A stretch of 44,324 bases of DNA from Pseudocercospora fijiensis CIRAD86. Its lineage: Eukaryota; Ascomycota; Dothideomycetes; Mycosphaerellales; Mycosphaerellaceae. The position numbers and the translations under genes were made by a program. Below the pieces are notes generated by a model. The model did not search any database. It had not been told where the DNA came from and was given only the letters and a program-made list of their open reading frames with translations. The stretch spans positions 942,214 to 986,537 of the forward strand of contig NW_006921533.1 in NCBI RefSeq assembly GCF_000340215.1. The letters run 5' to 3'. Positions 21,239-29,545 of this stretch are shown one piece after another. Positions within the stretch are counted from its first letter, which is position 1; each line of letters starts with the position of its first letter.

Positions 21239-22444
21239 ATGCCTCTGCCAAGCGGCCTCAGAGTCGCGCCAGACGATGAAGCATACTGGCTATCTGTAAG
21301 GGCCACCATGGTGCCAATGTATGTAAACACGCAGCTCGTGAACTCTCGGAGAAGCCCTGCACCGCTCATTGTGCGCGAAAAGATCCGATCCCTCCTCAAC
21401 ACAGCTCTGTCCTACGAACTAGACTCATACGAACCCTTCAAAACCATGAAGGAGAGCGGCTCGTCCATTGCGCTGCGAACCATGCTGGCAGAATACTTCG
21501 GGACATCGAGCGATGAGATCGCATTCACGAGAAATGCGATGGAGGGCATAGCGACGGTGCTTAATGGATTCTCGCTCAAACCGGGCGATGAAATTCTCGC
21601 GACGAAGTACTGTTACGATTTCAACTTGGCTATCATCCGACAGAGAGTTGCACGAGAGGGTATCAGTCTGAAACTGGTGGATCTGCCGTTTGGACCAGCA
21701 CGAGACGAGGACATCGCAAAGGCGTTTGAAGCAGTTGTCGGACCTAGGACCAAACTGATCTCATTCCCTCACGTAGTCGGTCGCACGGGTCTTGTTTTCC
21801 CAGTCCGAGCCATCAGTGCCTTTGCGCGAGAGCGTGGAATCTTCACGTTTGTGGATGGCGCCCATAGTGCTGGACACATGGATTTCAACCTGGACGAGCT
21901 GCGCTGCGATGCTTTCGCTGCATGTCTTCACAAATGGATGCACGGGCCAAGAGGCACAGGTTTTCTTTACGTCCGAAAACCGGAAATCGCGAATGTATGG
22001 CCTCTGATCGCGCCATACTCAGACCTGCCGAAGGATTCTATCGAGAAATTCGAAGAGGTTGGGACGGTGTTTAAAGCTTTGGCTGCTGCTGTTCCTGAGA
22101 TGGTGGAGTTCAACAGAGATATTGGTCGGGCGGAAAAAAGTGCTCGTTACCAGTACTTGAGGAGTCGCTGGGCTACGAGGCTAGGCAAGCATTCGCGCGT
22201 GAGGCTGCTCTTTGATCCTGATGCGACTCCACGAACTGGCTTTGGAGCTTTCGTCGTGGATGGTATGAGCTGTGAACGATTTACGAAGACTTTGCTTGAC
22301 GAGTATAACATTCACGTGAAGGCTTTCAAGATGGAAGAGGATCCATCGCTTGAAGGAATCACAATATGTCCTGGACTCGCTAATACCGTCCAAGAGATTG
22401 ATGCATTTGTCGATGCAGCACTTGCAATACTTTCACGACAGTGA
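21239..22444 (+). CDS. PLP-dependent class V aminotransferase-fold enzyme (isopenicillin-N-epimerase/cysteine-desulfurase-like)
   Basis: A single exon encodes 401 residues. The frame is open further upstream to 21068, but that part translates the telomere-type repeat, so I start at the ATG at 21239 (MPLPSGLRVA). Family features are TRNAMEGIATVLNGF (substrate/phosphate-side helix, about 98-111), SFPHVVGRTGLVFPV (about 175-189), FVDGAHSAGH with Asp206 and His209 that bind the pyridine ring, and CLHKWMHGPRGTGFL with Lys232 as the Schiff-base lysine. The closest families are isopenicillin-N-epimerase-like and Cys-desulfurase-like enzymes of fungi, whose substrates vary widely (racemisation, C-S lyase, transamination). 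No signal peptide is seen. It sits in the same orientation between the transporter and the aldolase-reductase fusion, 175 bases after the transporter stop, so co-regulation is plausible. Actual substrate unknown. Confidence 0.85.
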   Translation: MPLPSGLRVAPDDEAYWLSVRATMVPMYVNTQLVNSRRSPAPLIVREKIRSLLNTALSYELDSYEPFKTMKESGSSIALRTMLAEYFGTSSDEIAFTRNAMEGIATVLNGFSLKPGDEILATKYCYDFNLAIIRQRVAREGISLKLVDLPFGPARDEDIAKAFEAVVGPRTKLISFPHVVGRTGLVFPVRAISAFARERGIFTFVDGAHSAGHMDFNLDELRCDAFAACLHKWMHGPRGTGFLYVRKPEIANVWPLIAPYSDLPKDSIEKFEEVGTVFKALAAAVPEMVEFNRDIGRAEKSARYQYLRSRWATRLGKHSRVRLLFDPDATPRTGFGAFVVDGMSCERFTKTLLDEYNIHVKAFKMEEDPSLEGITICPGLANTVQEIDAFVDAALAILSRQ

Positions 22445-22743
22445 CCGAGAGCTTGGAAGCAATTTTGCCAATGCTATCCTCCGATGTATTATTGAAGCTG
22501 TCGTCTTACCACTTGATCGAATCCCAGCAGGACTATCAATGACCGGAGAGGTGCTTCCGATGTGTGGGTCACTGTTCGGCTTCTCGGCCGCAATCCAGCT
22601 CACGAACGGTTCAAGAGACACCGAGTTGTGGGACCATGCAGCATTCGACTGTATACATTCGACGGGACGCTTAATGTCTCATGAATCTTCGTCATCACAG
22701 TCAAGACGAGAAGACAACCGGTATCCAGAAATCCCATCTCGAA
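22445..22743. other. Intergenic region before the aldolase-reductase fusion gene
   Basis: About 300 bases with no gene of their own. An in-frame ATG at 22681 could extend the fusion protein by 21 poorly conserved residues. I prefer the ATG at 22744. No clear regulator motif is seen. Confidence 0.4.
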
Positions 22744-24766
22744 ATGCCAGGAATTCCATCATCATCAAACCAAACACCACCAGCCATTCCTCCCGGCATA
22801 TGGTGTCCCGTCATATCTTTATACAAAGAAACTCCGCGACAAGAAATCGACCTCGCAGCAACCTACACCTACTTCTCCCACCTAATCCGCGGCGGCGTCA
22901 ACGGCCTCGTCCTGCAAGGCTCAACCGCAGAAGCCGCCCTACTGTCCCGCGAAGAGAGAATAGAAATCACCCGCACCGCACGAAAAGTCGCCACCGACCT
23001 CGGAGTCCCAGAGTTTCCCTTAGCAGCTGGCATCAGCGGTCAATCGACGAACGAGACGTTAAAATTAGCAGACGATGCCGCCGACGCGGGTGCGGATTTC
23101 GGTCTTTTATTGCCGCCGAGTTATTGGCCCAAAGCCATCACAAATGATGCTTTGCTGGAGTTTTACCGCGAGGTGGCGGATTACAGTCGTATCCCCATCA
23201 TTGCGTACAATGTCAGTATTCTACTTACATGTCTTGACTCCAAAAAAAAAAAAATTCTGACTTTTGTCAAAAAAAAAACAGTTCCCAGGCGTGACTTCCG
23301 GCATCGATTTAGGAGTCGACGTGCTCTCGCAATTGGCGCCGCATCCAAACATTCGAGGTGTGAAACTCACATGTGCGAATGCTGGGAAAGTCACATCGTT
23401 GACCGCAAACTTCCACCCTTCGGAATTTGCGGTGTTTGCCGGACAGTCGGATTGGCTTCTCCCATGCTTGATCGGAGGTGGTGTAGGCTGCGTCACCGGG
23501 ATTGGAAATGTGTTTCCGAAATCCGTCTCGAGACTCTACTCTCTATGGCAGGAAGGGAAGATCGAGGAGGCGAGAGAGCTGCAAGGGAGAGTTGCGCTTG
23601 CTGAGGCCGCTTGCAAGAAAGGTCTGGCGGCGACGAAATTCGGCGCTGCGTTTTTCGCGGGGCCGGTGGCTGGTTTGTCTAATCATGCGTTATTCAGCAC
23701 GAGAAAGCCGTATAAGCCTGCCGGTAAGGCTTTGCAGGACGCGACGATTGCGGCCATGCAGCCCTTGGCCGAGCTGGAGAGGTCGCTGCCAGATTCCATC
23801 TCTCGCCCTACATCCAAGTCAGTCAATGGGACGAATGGGGTTCATCGCAAGGAAGGGGTCCGCTCGCACTTCACTCTCAATACTGGGGCTAAGATCGGAG
23901 CAGTAGGGTTTGGCACGTGGAAGGCAGCACCAGGAGAAGCTGCAAAAGCCGTCAAAGAAGCCTTCGCAGCAGGCTATCGACATTTCGATTGTGCTCCACT
24001 CTACTTCAACGAAGCTGAAATCGGCCAAGTCTTCAAAGCAGCGCCTATTCCACGCTCGGAGTTCTTCGTCACAACAAAGCTCTGGTCCTCTGACCATCAA
24101 CGCGTTCAGCAAGCGCTAGAAAAGTCCTTGCGAGACCTCGGACTGGATTACGTGGATCTTTATCTCATGCATTGGCCCGTCACCCTCAGTCCTGACACAG
24201 GCGCAGAGTACGGGAAAGAAGATCGCAAAGTGCATGTCGAAGGCTGGGATTTTCGAGACACCTGGCGCGAGATGGAGAAATTGCTTGACACGGGCAAGGT
24301 GCGTGCCATCGGCGTAGCGAATTTCTCTACCGTGCACCTCGAGAAGTTACTCGAGACTGCAAAGGTCGTGCCGGCAGTCAATCAGACCGAGATTCAACCT
24401 CTGCTTCCACAGGACAAACTACACGCATATTGTTCGGCAAAAGGCATTCATCAGACGGCATTCGGCCCACTCGGCGGTTCTGGAAGCACGCTGCACGAAG
24501 AGCCCGTTATCGTTGAGATGGCGAAGAAACGAGGTGTTGCGACCGGCAATGTCATGCTCAGCTGGGGCATTGCGAAGGGTTGGTCCGTGATTCCCAAATC
24601 CATCAATCCAAAGCGTATAGCTGCGAATCTGAGAGATAATTTCGTGCCCAGCGCGGAAGAGATGCAGGCAATTGATGATTTGGCTAAGAAGCAAGGCAAG
24701 CGCTTCAATCGTCCGGATTGGGGAACGACAATCTTTCATGATGATGCGGATGCAAATGTAGCATAG
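22744..24766 (+). CDS. Fusion of DHDPS-family aldolase (LGA1/gaaC-like) with aldo-keto reductase (GLD1/gaaD-like)
   Basis: Exons 22744-23211 and 23282-24766 encode 650 residues. The 70-bp intron (GTCAGT to AAACAG, with runs of 13 and 10 A) falls inside the conserved IIAYN/FPG motif. Residues about 15-325 form a class I pyruvate aldolase of the dihydrodipicolinate-synthase family, with Tyr155 in IIAYNFPG and Schiff-base Lys184 in GVKLTC. A linker of about 25 residues (SRPTSKSVNGTNGVHRK) leads, with no stop, into an aldo-keto reductase at about 352-640. Its tetrad is complete: Asp392 and Tyr397 (HFDCAPLYFNE), Lys422 (TTKLWSS), His453 (YLMHWPV); the NADPH site reads VIPKSINPKR. In fungal D-galacturonate catabolism LGA1/gaaC splits 2-keto-3-deoxy-L-galactonate to pyruvate and L-glyceraldehyde, and GLD1/gaaD reduces the latter to glycerol. 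A fusion of the two is chemically sensible. Substrate assignment is inference; other 2-keto-3-deoxy acids are possible. Confidence 0.85.
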
Positions 24767-24774
24767 ATGCCGCT

Positions 24775-26907
24775 TTATGTTCCATGTCGCATATATTGAA
24801 ATTGTGGATCCGGAAATGTCAAATCGCTGAAATCGGCGTACAGAAAGTCGTCAGGCAGGCCGTTGGCGGCTTGGAGATCGAAGACCCCACGGACATTGCC
24901 GTTGATGTTGCTGGCATAGTCTCTAACAGTAGCGAGTTCGGGGTTCGCGAAGGGACTTTCAGTCAGGACGGAATCCATTCCTAAAGCTGTTGTGCATTCG
25001 TTCAATTTTCTCATCAGCCCTGCAGTCATGCGCGTGATGGGGTGTGATGGTAATGCTGGTGTGCGAGCGAAGACAGCTAGGGCGGCGCTGATACGTCGAA
25101 AGTCTTCTTCGACATTGATTCCCAGCTGTTGGCTGTATTTCAGACATACGCCTAGAAGGAATTGGCCGGCGAAGGAGATCATGATGTGGAAGTATGCAGG
25201 CATGCCGAGGATGTGACTGCGGAAGGAGTCGTCTTCGGCTATCATGGTGAAGATTGTGACTGCGGCGTCGCGGGCTGTGAGGGCGGCTGACAAGAAGTAG
25301 GTCGGGATAGGGTTGTTCTCAATGCCACGGAAGACATGGTGTCCAAGGTAAAGCTTGGCAAACTGCCAATGTATTGTGAGACCAGCTAGTGGAAATGCTC
25401 CGATATGGTCATCAGGTTCTGGACGACAGGTCAGCAAATAATTTAAAGGTGAAATCTCGACGAAAGACTTACCAAACAGGGCGGACCATCTCGTATACCA
25501 TGAATCCAGCTCCCTCACGAAATGTGATAGTTGAACGCTCAAGGTCTTGGAGACAGGCCTGATCGACTCGGACCCAAAAACGTCACGGATCTGTCCCATA
25601 ATGACTAGCAACGAGACTTGTGACATGATTCTGATATCTTGAGATGTTACTGGTTCGCCACCAGATATGAACAGCTCTCTGTTCTCGACAGCTTCCTTTT
25701 CCTGGCGTAGGATCCGATCTCGATTATGCAGGATAGACAAGTGCTGATCACAAACATAGAGTAGGTACCAGAGCCGCACGCGATCCCTGATATCGCTGGT
25801 GTCGATTGCCGAGCCTGGCGAAGTGCTTGCTAGTAGAGCGGGCTCCGTGAGTCGGAGGAAATTTCGATGCAGTTTGAGATCTTTCGCTCGTCGGATAGCA
25901 TCTCCCAATAGGATCCTCGACGCATCTGGAAGCCAAAATGCGCCAATACAGAGTGCTTTCACAAATTCCAGGTCGCGCTTCTCGAATAAAGATCCCGATA
26001 CAATAGACCTGTACTCGCGATTACATGTATCAAACAAAGCCTTGTGCTCGGAATCGTGAAAAGCTGAAACAGTGCACATAGCAGCCAAGAGAGCTGGAGA
26101 TGCTCGTCGCACTTCGTTCACGTCCTTGTATGAGCCTGTCACGCCGTACAAAAACCTATCCAGATGCAGCAAGTACTTCTTGACGAGCACTTCTGCGTCA
26201 TCCAAGGAAATGAGGCCTTTGCTGATCATGTCGACCCTCTCGCTCCCTCGTCGTCGCAGCCTCTGGGGACTTTTGCCATTCATGGGCTCTTGGACACTTG
26301 TCAAGTACATATCCATTGGCGCCTGGGCAGTGGATGGCGATACCGGGGGCGAAAGCTCACACGTGCCTTCTTCGTTCGCGTCGCCGGCGATTTTGTTGTT
26401 TCTTCGACTGTTCTCAGCATTCTGCTTCTCAGAAGCTAGAGGCGGTGGAAGGTCAAGGTTCAGGTGCTGACATACGCTCTCCAAAGTGCTGTGGATGTTG
26501 ACAAGGTCCTTCCCCAGGAGGGCAACCTGTTTGGAGTCTGCCACGGGGTGTCGCTGAGCAGTATGGAGAACGCATGGAATGCCTCTTCTTTGACACCGTG
26601 AGCAGGGCGGCTCCTCGTTGACCATCTCGCATTTTATTTTCTGGCCACGGCAGTTTGTACATGCTGCTGCTAGGCGTTTTGGCTCGGGTCGGTCTCCTTC
26701 TATTCCCGCGACTTCGCTGTGCTTTCGTTTCGGGTTGAGTGACATCTCGGGATTCTGGCTGTCACACTCAGCTGGTTTGATCGGAGACAGGTTTGTAGAC
26801 ATGCATGGATGTTGTGAAGATGCAGGGCAACTCATGTGGGAGCAGGGTCCATCGACAAAAGAGGAGTCGCGTGCGCCAAGGCGAGGTTCAGCCGTGCTCA
26901 TCGCCAT
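24775..26907 (-). CDS. Zn2Cys6 fungal transcription factor
   Basis: The frame is open throughout (710 codons plus stop), but 25419-25472 carries a complete intron signature on the minus strand: GTAAGT donor, TGCTGACC branch point, CGTCCAG acceptor. It is 54 bp, divisible by three and stop-free. I therefore predict exons 26907-25473 and 25418-24775 and a 692-residue protein. The binuclear cluster is at residues 83-112, with spacing C-x2-C-x6-C-x8-C-x2-C-x6-C. Basic residues and a KRKH stretch precede it. A fungal-specific regulatory middle region follows, with VRLWYLLYVCDQHLSILHNR as its most conserved-looking part. It acts in the nucleus on cluster promoters. Its stop lies 8 bases from the end of the convergent fusion gene, which suggests it regulates that gene and its neighbours. 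Its promoter abuts RIP-damaged DNA. The alternative start is Met3. Confidence 0.88.
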   Translation of the reverse strand: MAMSTAEPRLGARDSSFVDGPCSHMSCPASSQHPCMSTNLSPIKPAECDSQNPEMSLNPKRKHSEVAGIEGDRPEPKRLAAACTNCRGQKIKCEMVNEEPPCSRCQRRGIPCVLHTAQRHPVADSKQVALLGKDLVNIHSTLESVCQHLNLDLPPPLASEKQNAENSRRNNKIAGDANEEGTCELSPPVSPSTAQAPMDMYLTSVQEPMNGKSPQRLRRRGSERVDMISKGLISLDDAEVLVKKYLLHLDRFLYGVTGSYKDVNEVRRASPALLAAMCTVSAFHDSEHKALFDTCNREYRSIVSGSLFEKRDLEFVKALCIGAFWLPDASRILLGDAIRRAKDLKLHRNFLRLTEPALLASTSPGSAIDTSDIRDRVRLWYLLYVCDQHLSILHNRDRILRQEKEAVENRELFISGGEPVTSQDIRIMSQVSLLVIMGQIRDVFGSESIRPVSKTLSVQLSHFVRELDSWYTRWSALFGKSFVEISPLNYLLTCRPEPDDHIGAFPLAGLTIHWQFAKLYLGHHVFRGIENNPIPTYFLSAALTARDAAVTIFTMIAEDDSFRSHILGMPAYFHIMISFAGQFLLGVCLKYSQQLGINVEEDFRRISAALAVFARTPALPSHPITRMTAGLMRKLNECTTALGMDSVLTESPFANPELATVRDYASNINGNVRGVFDLQAANGLPDDFLYADFSDLTFPDPQFQYMRHGT
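25419..25472 (-). other. Stop-free 54-bp intron in the Zn2Cys6 gene
   Basis: GTAAGT, TGCTGACC and CCAG are correctly spaced. Retaining the intron would insert 18 residues without changing frame, so both isoforms could be made. Confidence 0.7.
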
Positions 26908-26921
26908 AGTCGGGGCGAGGC

Positions 26922-26960
26922 TATTCGAGAATCCACTCCGGTTATTCGAGAATCTACGGA
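26922..26960. repeat. Tandem duplication at the island edge
   Basis: Two near-identical copies of TATTCGAGAATCCACTCCGG lie immediately upstream of the Zn2Cys6 gene start, exactly where RIP-type sequence begins. They may be paired regulator sites or a boundary duplication. Confidence 0.55.
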
Positions 26961-27490
26961 CCTAGGGCCGCTCCGGTCTCGGTGAGACTATATTGTTAGT
27001 AATCTACACTGTAGAACATCGCATAGTGACTTCTAATGCCTATGCTAGCTACTTAGTAGAATAATAATATAGGAAAGAAGAATTAAGTAAATAATAGACG
27101 TAGAATTCGACCCTATAGCTAATCTTAACTGTTCTAGGCATACTGCCTACCTAGCAAATAAGGTTCTACGACCCTCGTATTAACGTATAGTTCCTGCTAT
27201 ATAATCTTAGTATAATCTAGTATACCTACTAGCGCCGTAGGTACTAGTAGAGCCTTCGGAGCGAGCGGAGGTCCTTCCTAAGTAGGTAAATAAGTAGATA
27301 TAGGGTTTCTATCGTAGGGCCTATACTTGTAATAGCTAGAGTAGCAGTCTATATTATCTTTTACGCACTTGTACCTCCTATAGGCTGTTTTATATATATA
27401 GCCCTTATATAAACGTTCTCCTTATAGTACTAGTAGCGGTAGAATAGGCCTCCCCGGCTTAGCCTGTCTTATCGCTTCTTACTAGTTAAT
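26961..27490. repeat. RIP-degraded sequence, no gene
   Basis: TpA-rich, CpA/TpG-poor sequence between the regulator gene and the MULE relic. No open frame or delimiting repeats are recognisable. Confidence 0.6.
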
Positions 27491-28700
27491 AGCGGCCTAT
27501 TTAGCGGCCTGTCTAGCGGCCTGTCTAGCGGCCTGTCTAGCGGCCTATCTAGCGGCCTATCTAGCGGCCTATCTAGCGGCCTGTTTAGCGGCCTATCTAG
27601 CGGCCTGTTTAATTAGCTTAGATCTAGTAGCCTTACGCCGAGTCGTACGACTAAGCCGCTTATTAATCCGCTTAAGTAGCTCTAAGGTACGGTAAGTTGT
27701 TATCTCGTTGCTATTATAATCGCTCCTTAGTACTCGCTAGTGCTTCTCGAATATATAAATAGTAAGAATGCCGGTTATAGACTCCTTAAGTGCTAGCATC
27801 TAGTATATACAATTCAAGCTATAGACCCTCCGATAATACTAGGTATAATCTAATAGCCTATAGTTATTAGACTTCCGCTTCTCGAGCTTAGCGCGTACGA
27901 GGGCCCTTCGCTCGGCTACTTTACGTAGAGCGAATGTACTAATATAGCTAACAACTTTAGCGTAGAATAGATCGCTTAAGAATACCGCTACTAGTCGTAT
28001 AATCTCGAGTCTAACTATTGCTTAATAGCGGTTAACCTAATACTAGAAATAGGGCACTATCCGGTTAACAAAGCTATAGATATTATTCTTATAGGTCGTT
28101 AACTATGCCTTAATACTAGCGTAGTAACCTTCTACTAGCGAGGTTGTTATATTGCTAAAATAGCGTATCCTATTAATCTAGTACTTAATATAGTGCTATC
28201 GGTAAACCTACTATATATTAGCTATATAACTAGCTAGTATTTGCTAGTCCTTATTGTCCGAGTAGTCTCGTATAGGCTTACCTTTACGAGCGGCAATCTT
28301 GCCGCCCTCTAGGGCTTTCGAGTTAGTTGCAAACGACTTAACCGATAGCGAGTTAATAGCCTTATTAAATAGGTCTATAAAGTCCTATATAGCTATACTT
28401 AATAGCCTCCGCCTTGTTAATAGATTAGGTAGCCTAGTACTAAGGAAGGCCTTTGTATTAGCCTCTACTACGCGCCTAATATACTAGCGGTAGAGCTGTA
28501 TATATAAATAAGTCTAGTCGCTTGCTAGTGCCTTTATTAGTGCCTTATTACAGTTATAGATTATAAGCCGAGGCTCTTCTACGCCTTATTCTAATAGCAA
28601 CTCCTATATATAGCTAATAGCTATAGAATACTATTTAGTTGCCTATCTAGTAAAGGACGGAAACTAATACTACTACTACTACTAGTAGTAATAGTATAGG
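27480..28700 (-). pseudogene. RIP-inactivated MULE-type DDE transposase
   Basis: One minus-strand frame reads as a Mutator-like (MULE) transposase when its TAG codons are seen as RIP-changed. In order from 28600 downwards: GVEEPRLII followed by CNKALIKALA corresponds to the EPRVIVTDRD..LMNAL block around the second catalytic Asp. Near 28480, a stop-Tyr-Ile stands where the family has Trp-His-Ile (TGG CAT to TAG TAT). At about 28050-28130, SLVEGYYASIKA and NNIYSFVNRI match the ESAH..LK..L..S.GDL..V..I block with the catalytic Glu. FALRKVAERRAL follows. The frame ends in a Lys/Arg-Gln-Ala-Ala repeat. Terminal inverted repeats were not found. It is dead, with many stops. Confidence 0.65.
27491..27610. 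repeat. 12-bp minisatellite, ten units
   Basis: Ten consecutive units of AGCGGCCTRTYT differ only by transitions. On the minus strand each unit encodes Arg/Lys-Gln-Ala-Ala, with Gln (CAG) converted to TAG in some units. It forms the C-terminal tail of the transposase relic. Confidence 0.85.
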
Positions 28701-29017
28701 CAACCGAGGGTAATATAACCTATAGCAATATAGGCAGCTATGTTTAGTATAATAGGATAACGAGACTGTCGCTTAGACTAGTAACTAGAGCCCTACAACA
28801 TAGGCATTATAGAAGTATAACATAAATAATGTGCTATACGAGATTAATACTCTATCTACTATATAGAAGGAGGCCTCTTATATAGGCTCAAAACTTAGCC
28901 TAGGTATATAGGGCCGGTTACTAGCTAATATCCCTCCCTTTCTTCGTATCTAACTAGACACGCTTTATATTGCGCGCTTAAAACAAATAAACAGTTATAT
29001 AGGGTACCTTAGGCATC
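28701..29017. other. RIP-degraded spacer between two minus-strand relics
   Basis: TpA-rich sequence with scattered short frames and no family recognised. It may include the N-terminal part of the MULE transposase. Confidence 0.4.
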
Positions 29018-29316
29018 TTAGCTAAGGCTATTTTTTAGAAACTCCGTAATAATACCCCTAGGGTAGTATTGTTCCTAGATTCTATTAATATATAAAAACA
29101 ACTTCCTAAGCAACTAATCTACTACGCTGTCTTACTACTGCTTTAATATACCGTAATCCTTACTAGCAATAACCTTATTAGCTAGTCGATTCTCCTAAAC
29201 TCCTCCGTAGGTATTAAAGCTATTAGTACTAAAGTACTCTGCCTCGAAGTAAGCTTAATTAACGAGGAGGTTAGTAGCCTTATCCTATATAGACTTCTCC
29301 TACTCGCGTAGATAGT
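29018..29316 (-). pseudogene. 3' part of a 383-codon ORF split by the LTR retrotransposon; function unknown
   Basis: From the ATAGT target site (29312-29316) a minus-strand frame runs to TAA at 29020-29018, broken only by RIP-type TAG/TAA codons. It continues the frame that begins at ATG 43438 and reaches the other ATAGT copy at 42584-42588. With one ATAGT copy and the element removed, the two pieces total 1,149 bases, exactly 383 codons in phase. The sequence is hydrophilic; I do not recognise the family. Confidence 0.6.
29312..29316. repeat. Target site duplication, left copy (ATAGT)
   Basis: ATAGT directly precedes the 5' LTR and is repeated directly after the 3' LTR at 42584-42588. Confidence 0.85.
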
Positions 29317-29504
29317 TGTTACGATATAATACTATTATATATACGATAGTAGGCAGCGGTTACTATCGACCGCTACGGTCGCTATTACTACTAATAGTAG
29401 GACTATTATATAGATAGCTTGCCTCGCGGTACCTTAGAGAATATATTAACTTTTATACCGTATAACCGTTACGATACCTTCGTACTGTAACTATATACCT
29501 AGCA
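29317..29504 (+). repeat. 5' LTR
   Basis: 188 bp, beginning TGTTACGATATAA and ending CCTAGCA. Contains the hairpin CGACCGCTACGGTCG and matches the 3' LTR along its full length. Confidence 0.9.
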
Positions 29505-29545
29505 ACTTAGTAGCTTCGCTTAATACTTAGTTAGCTTCTATACTA

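Noticed and set aside
27491..27610. CRISPR-like array
   Set aside because: Contiguous 12-bp units without spacers, in a eukaryotic transposase frame.
28299..28487. 62-residue plus-strand open frame
   Set aside because: It is antisense to the MULE transposase relic.
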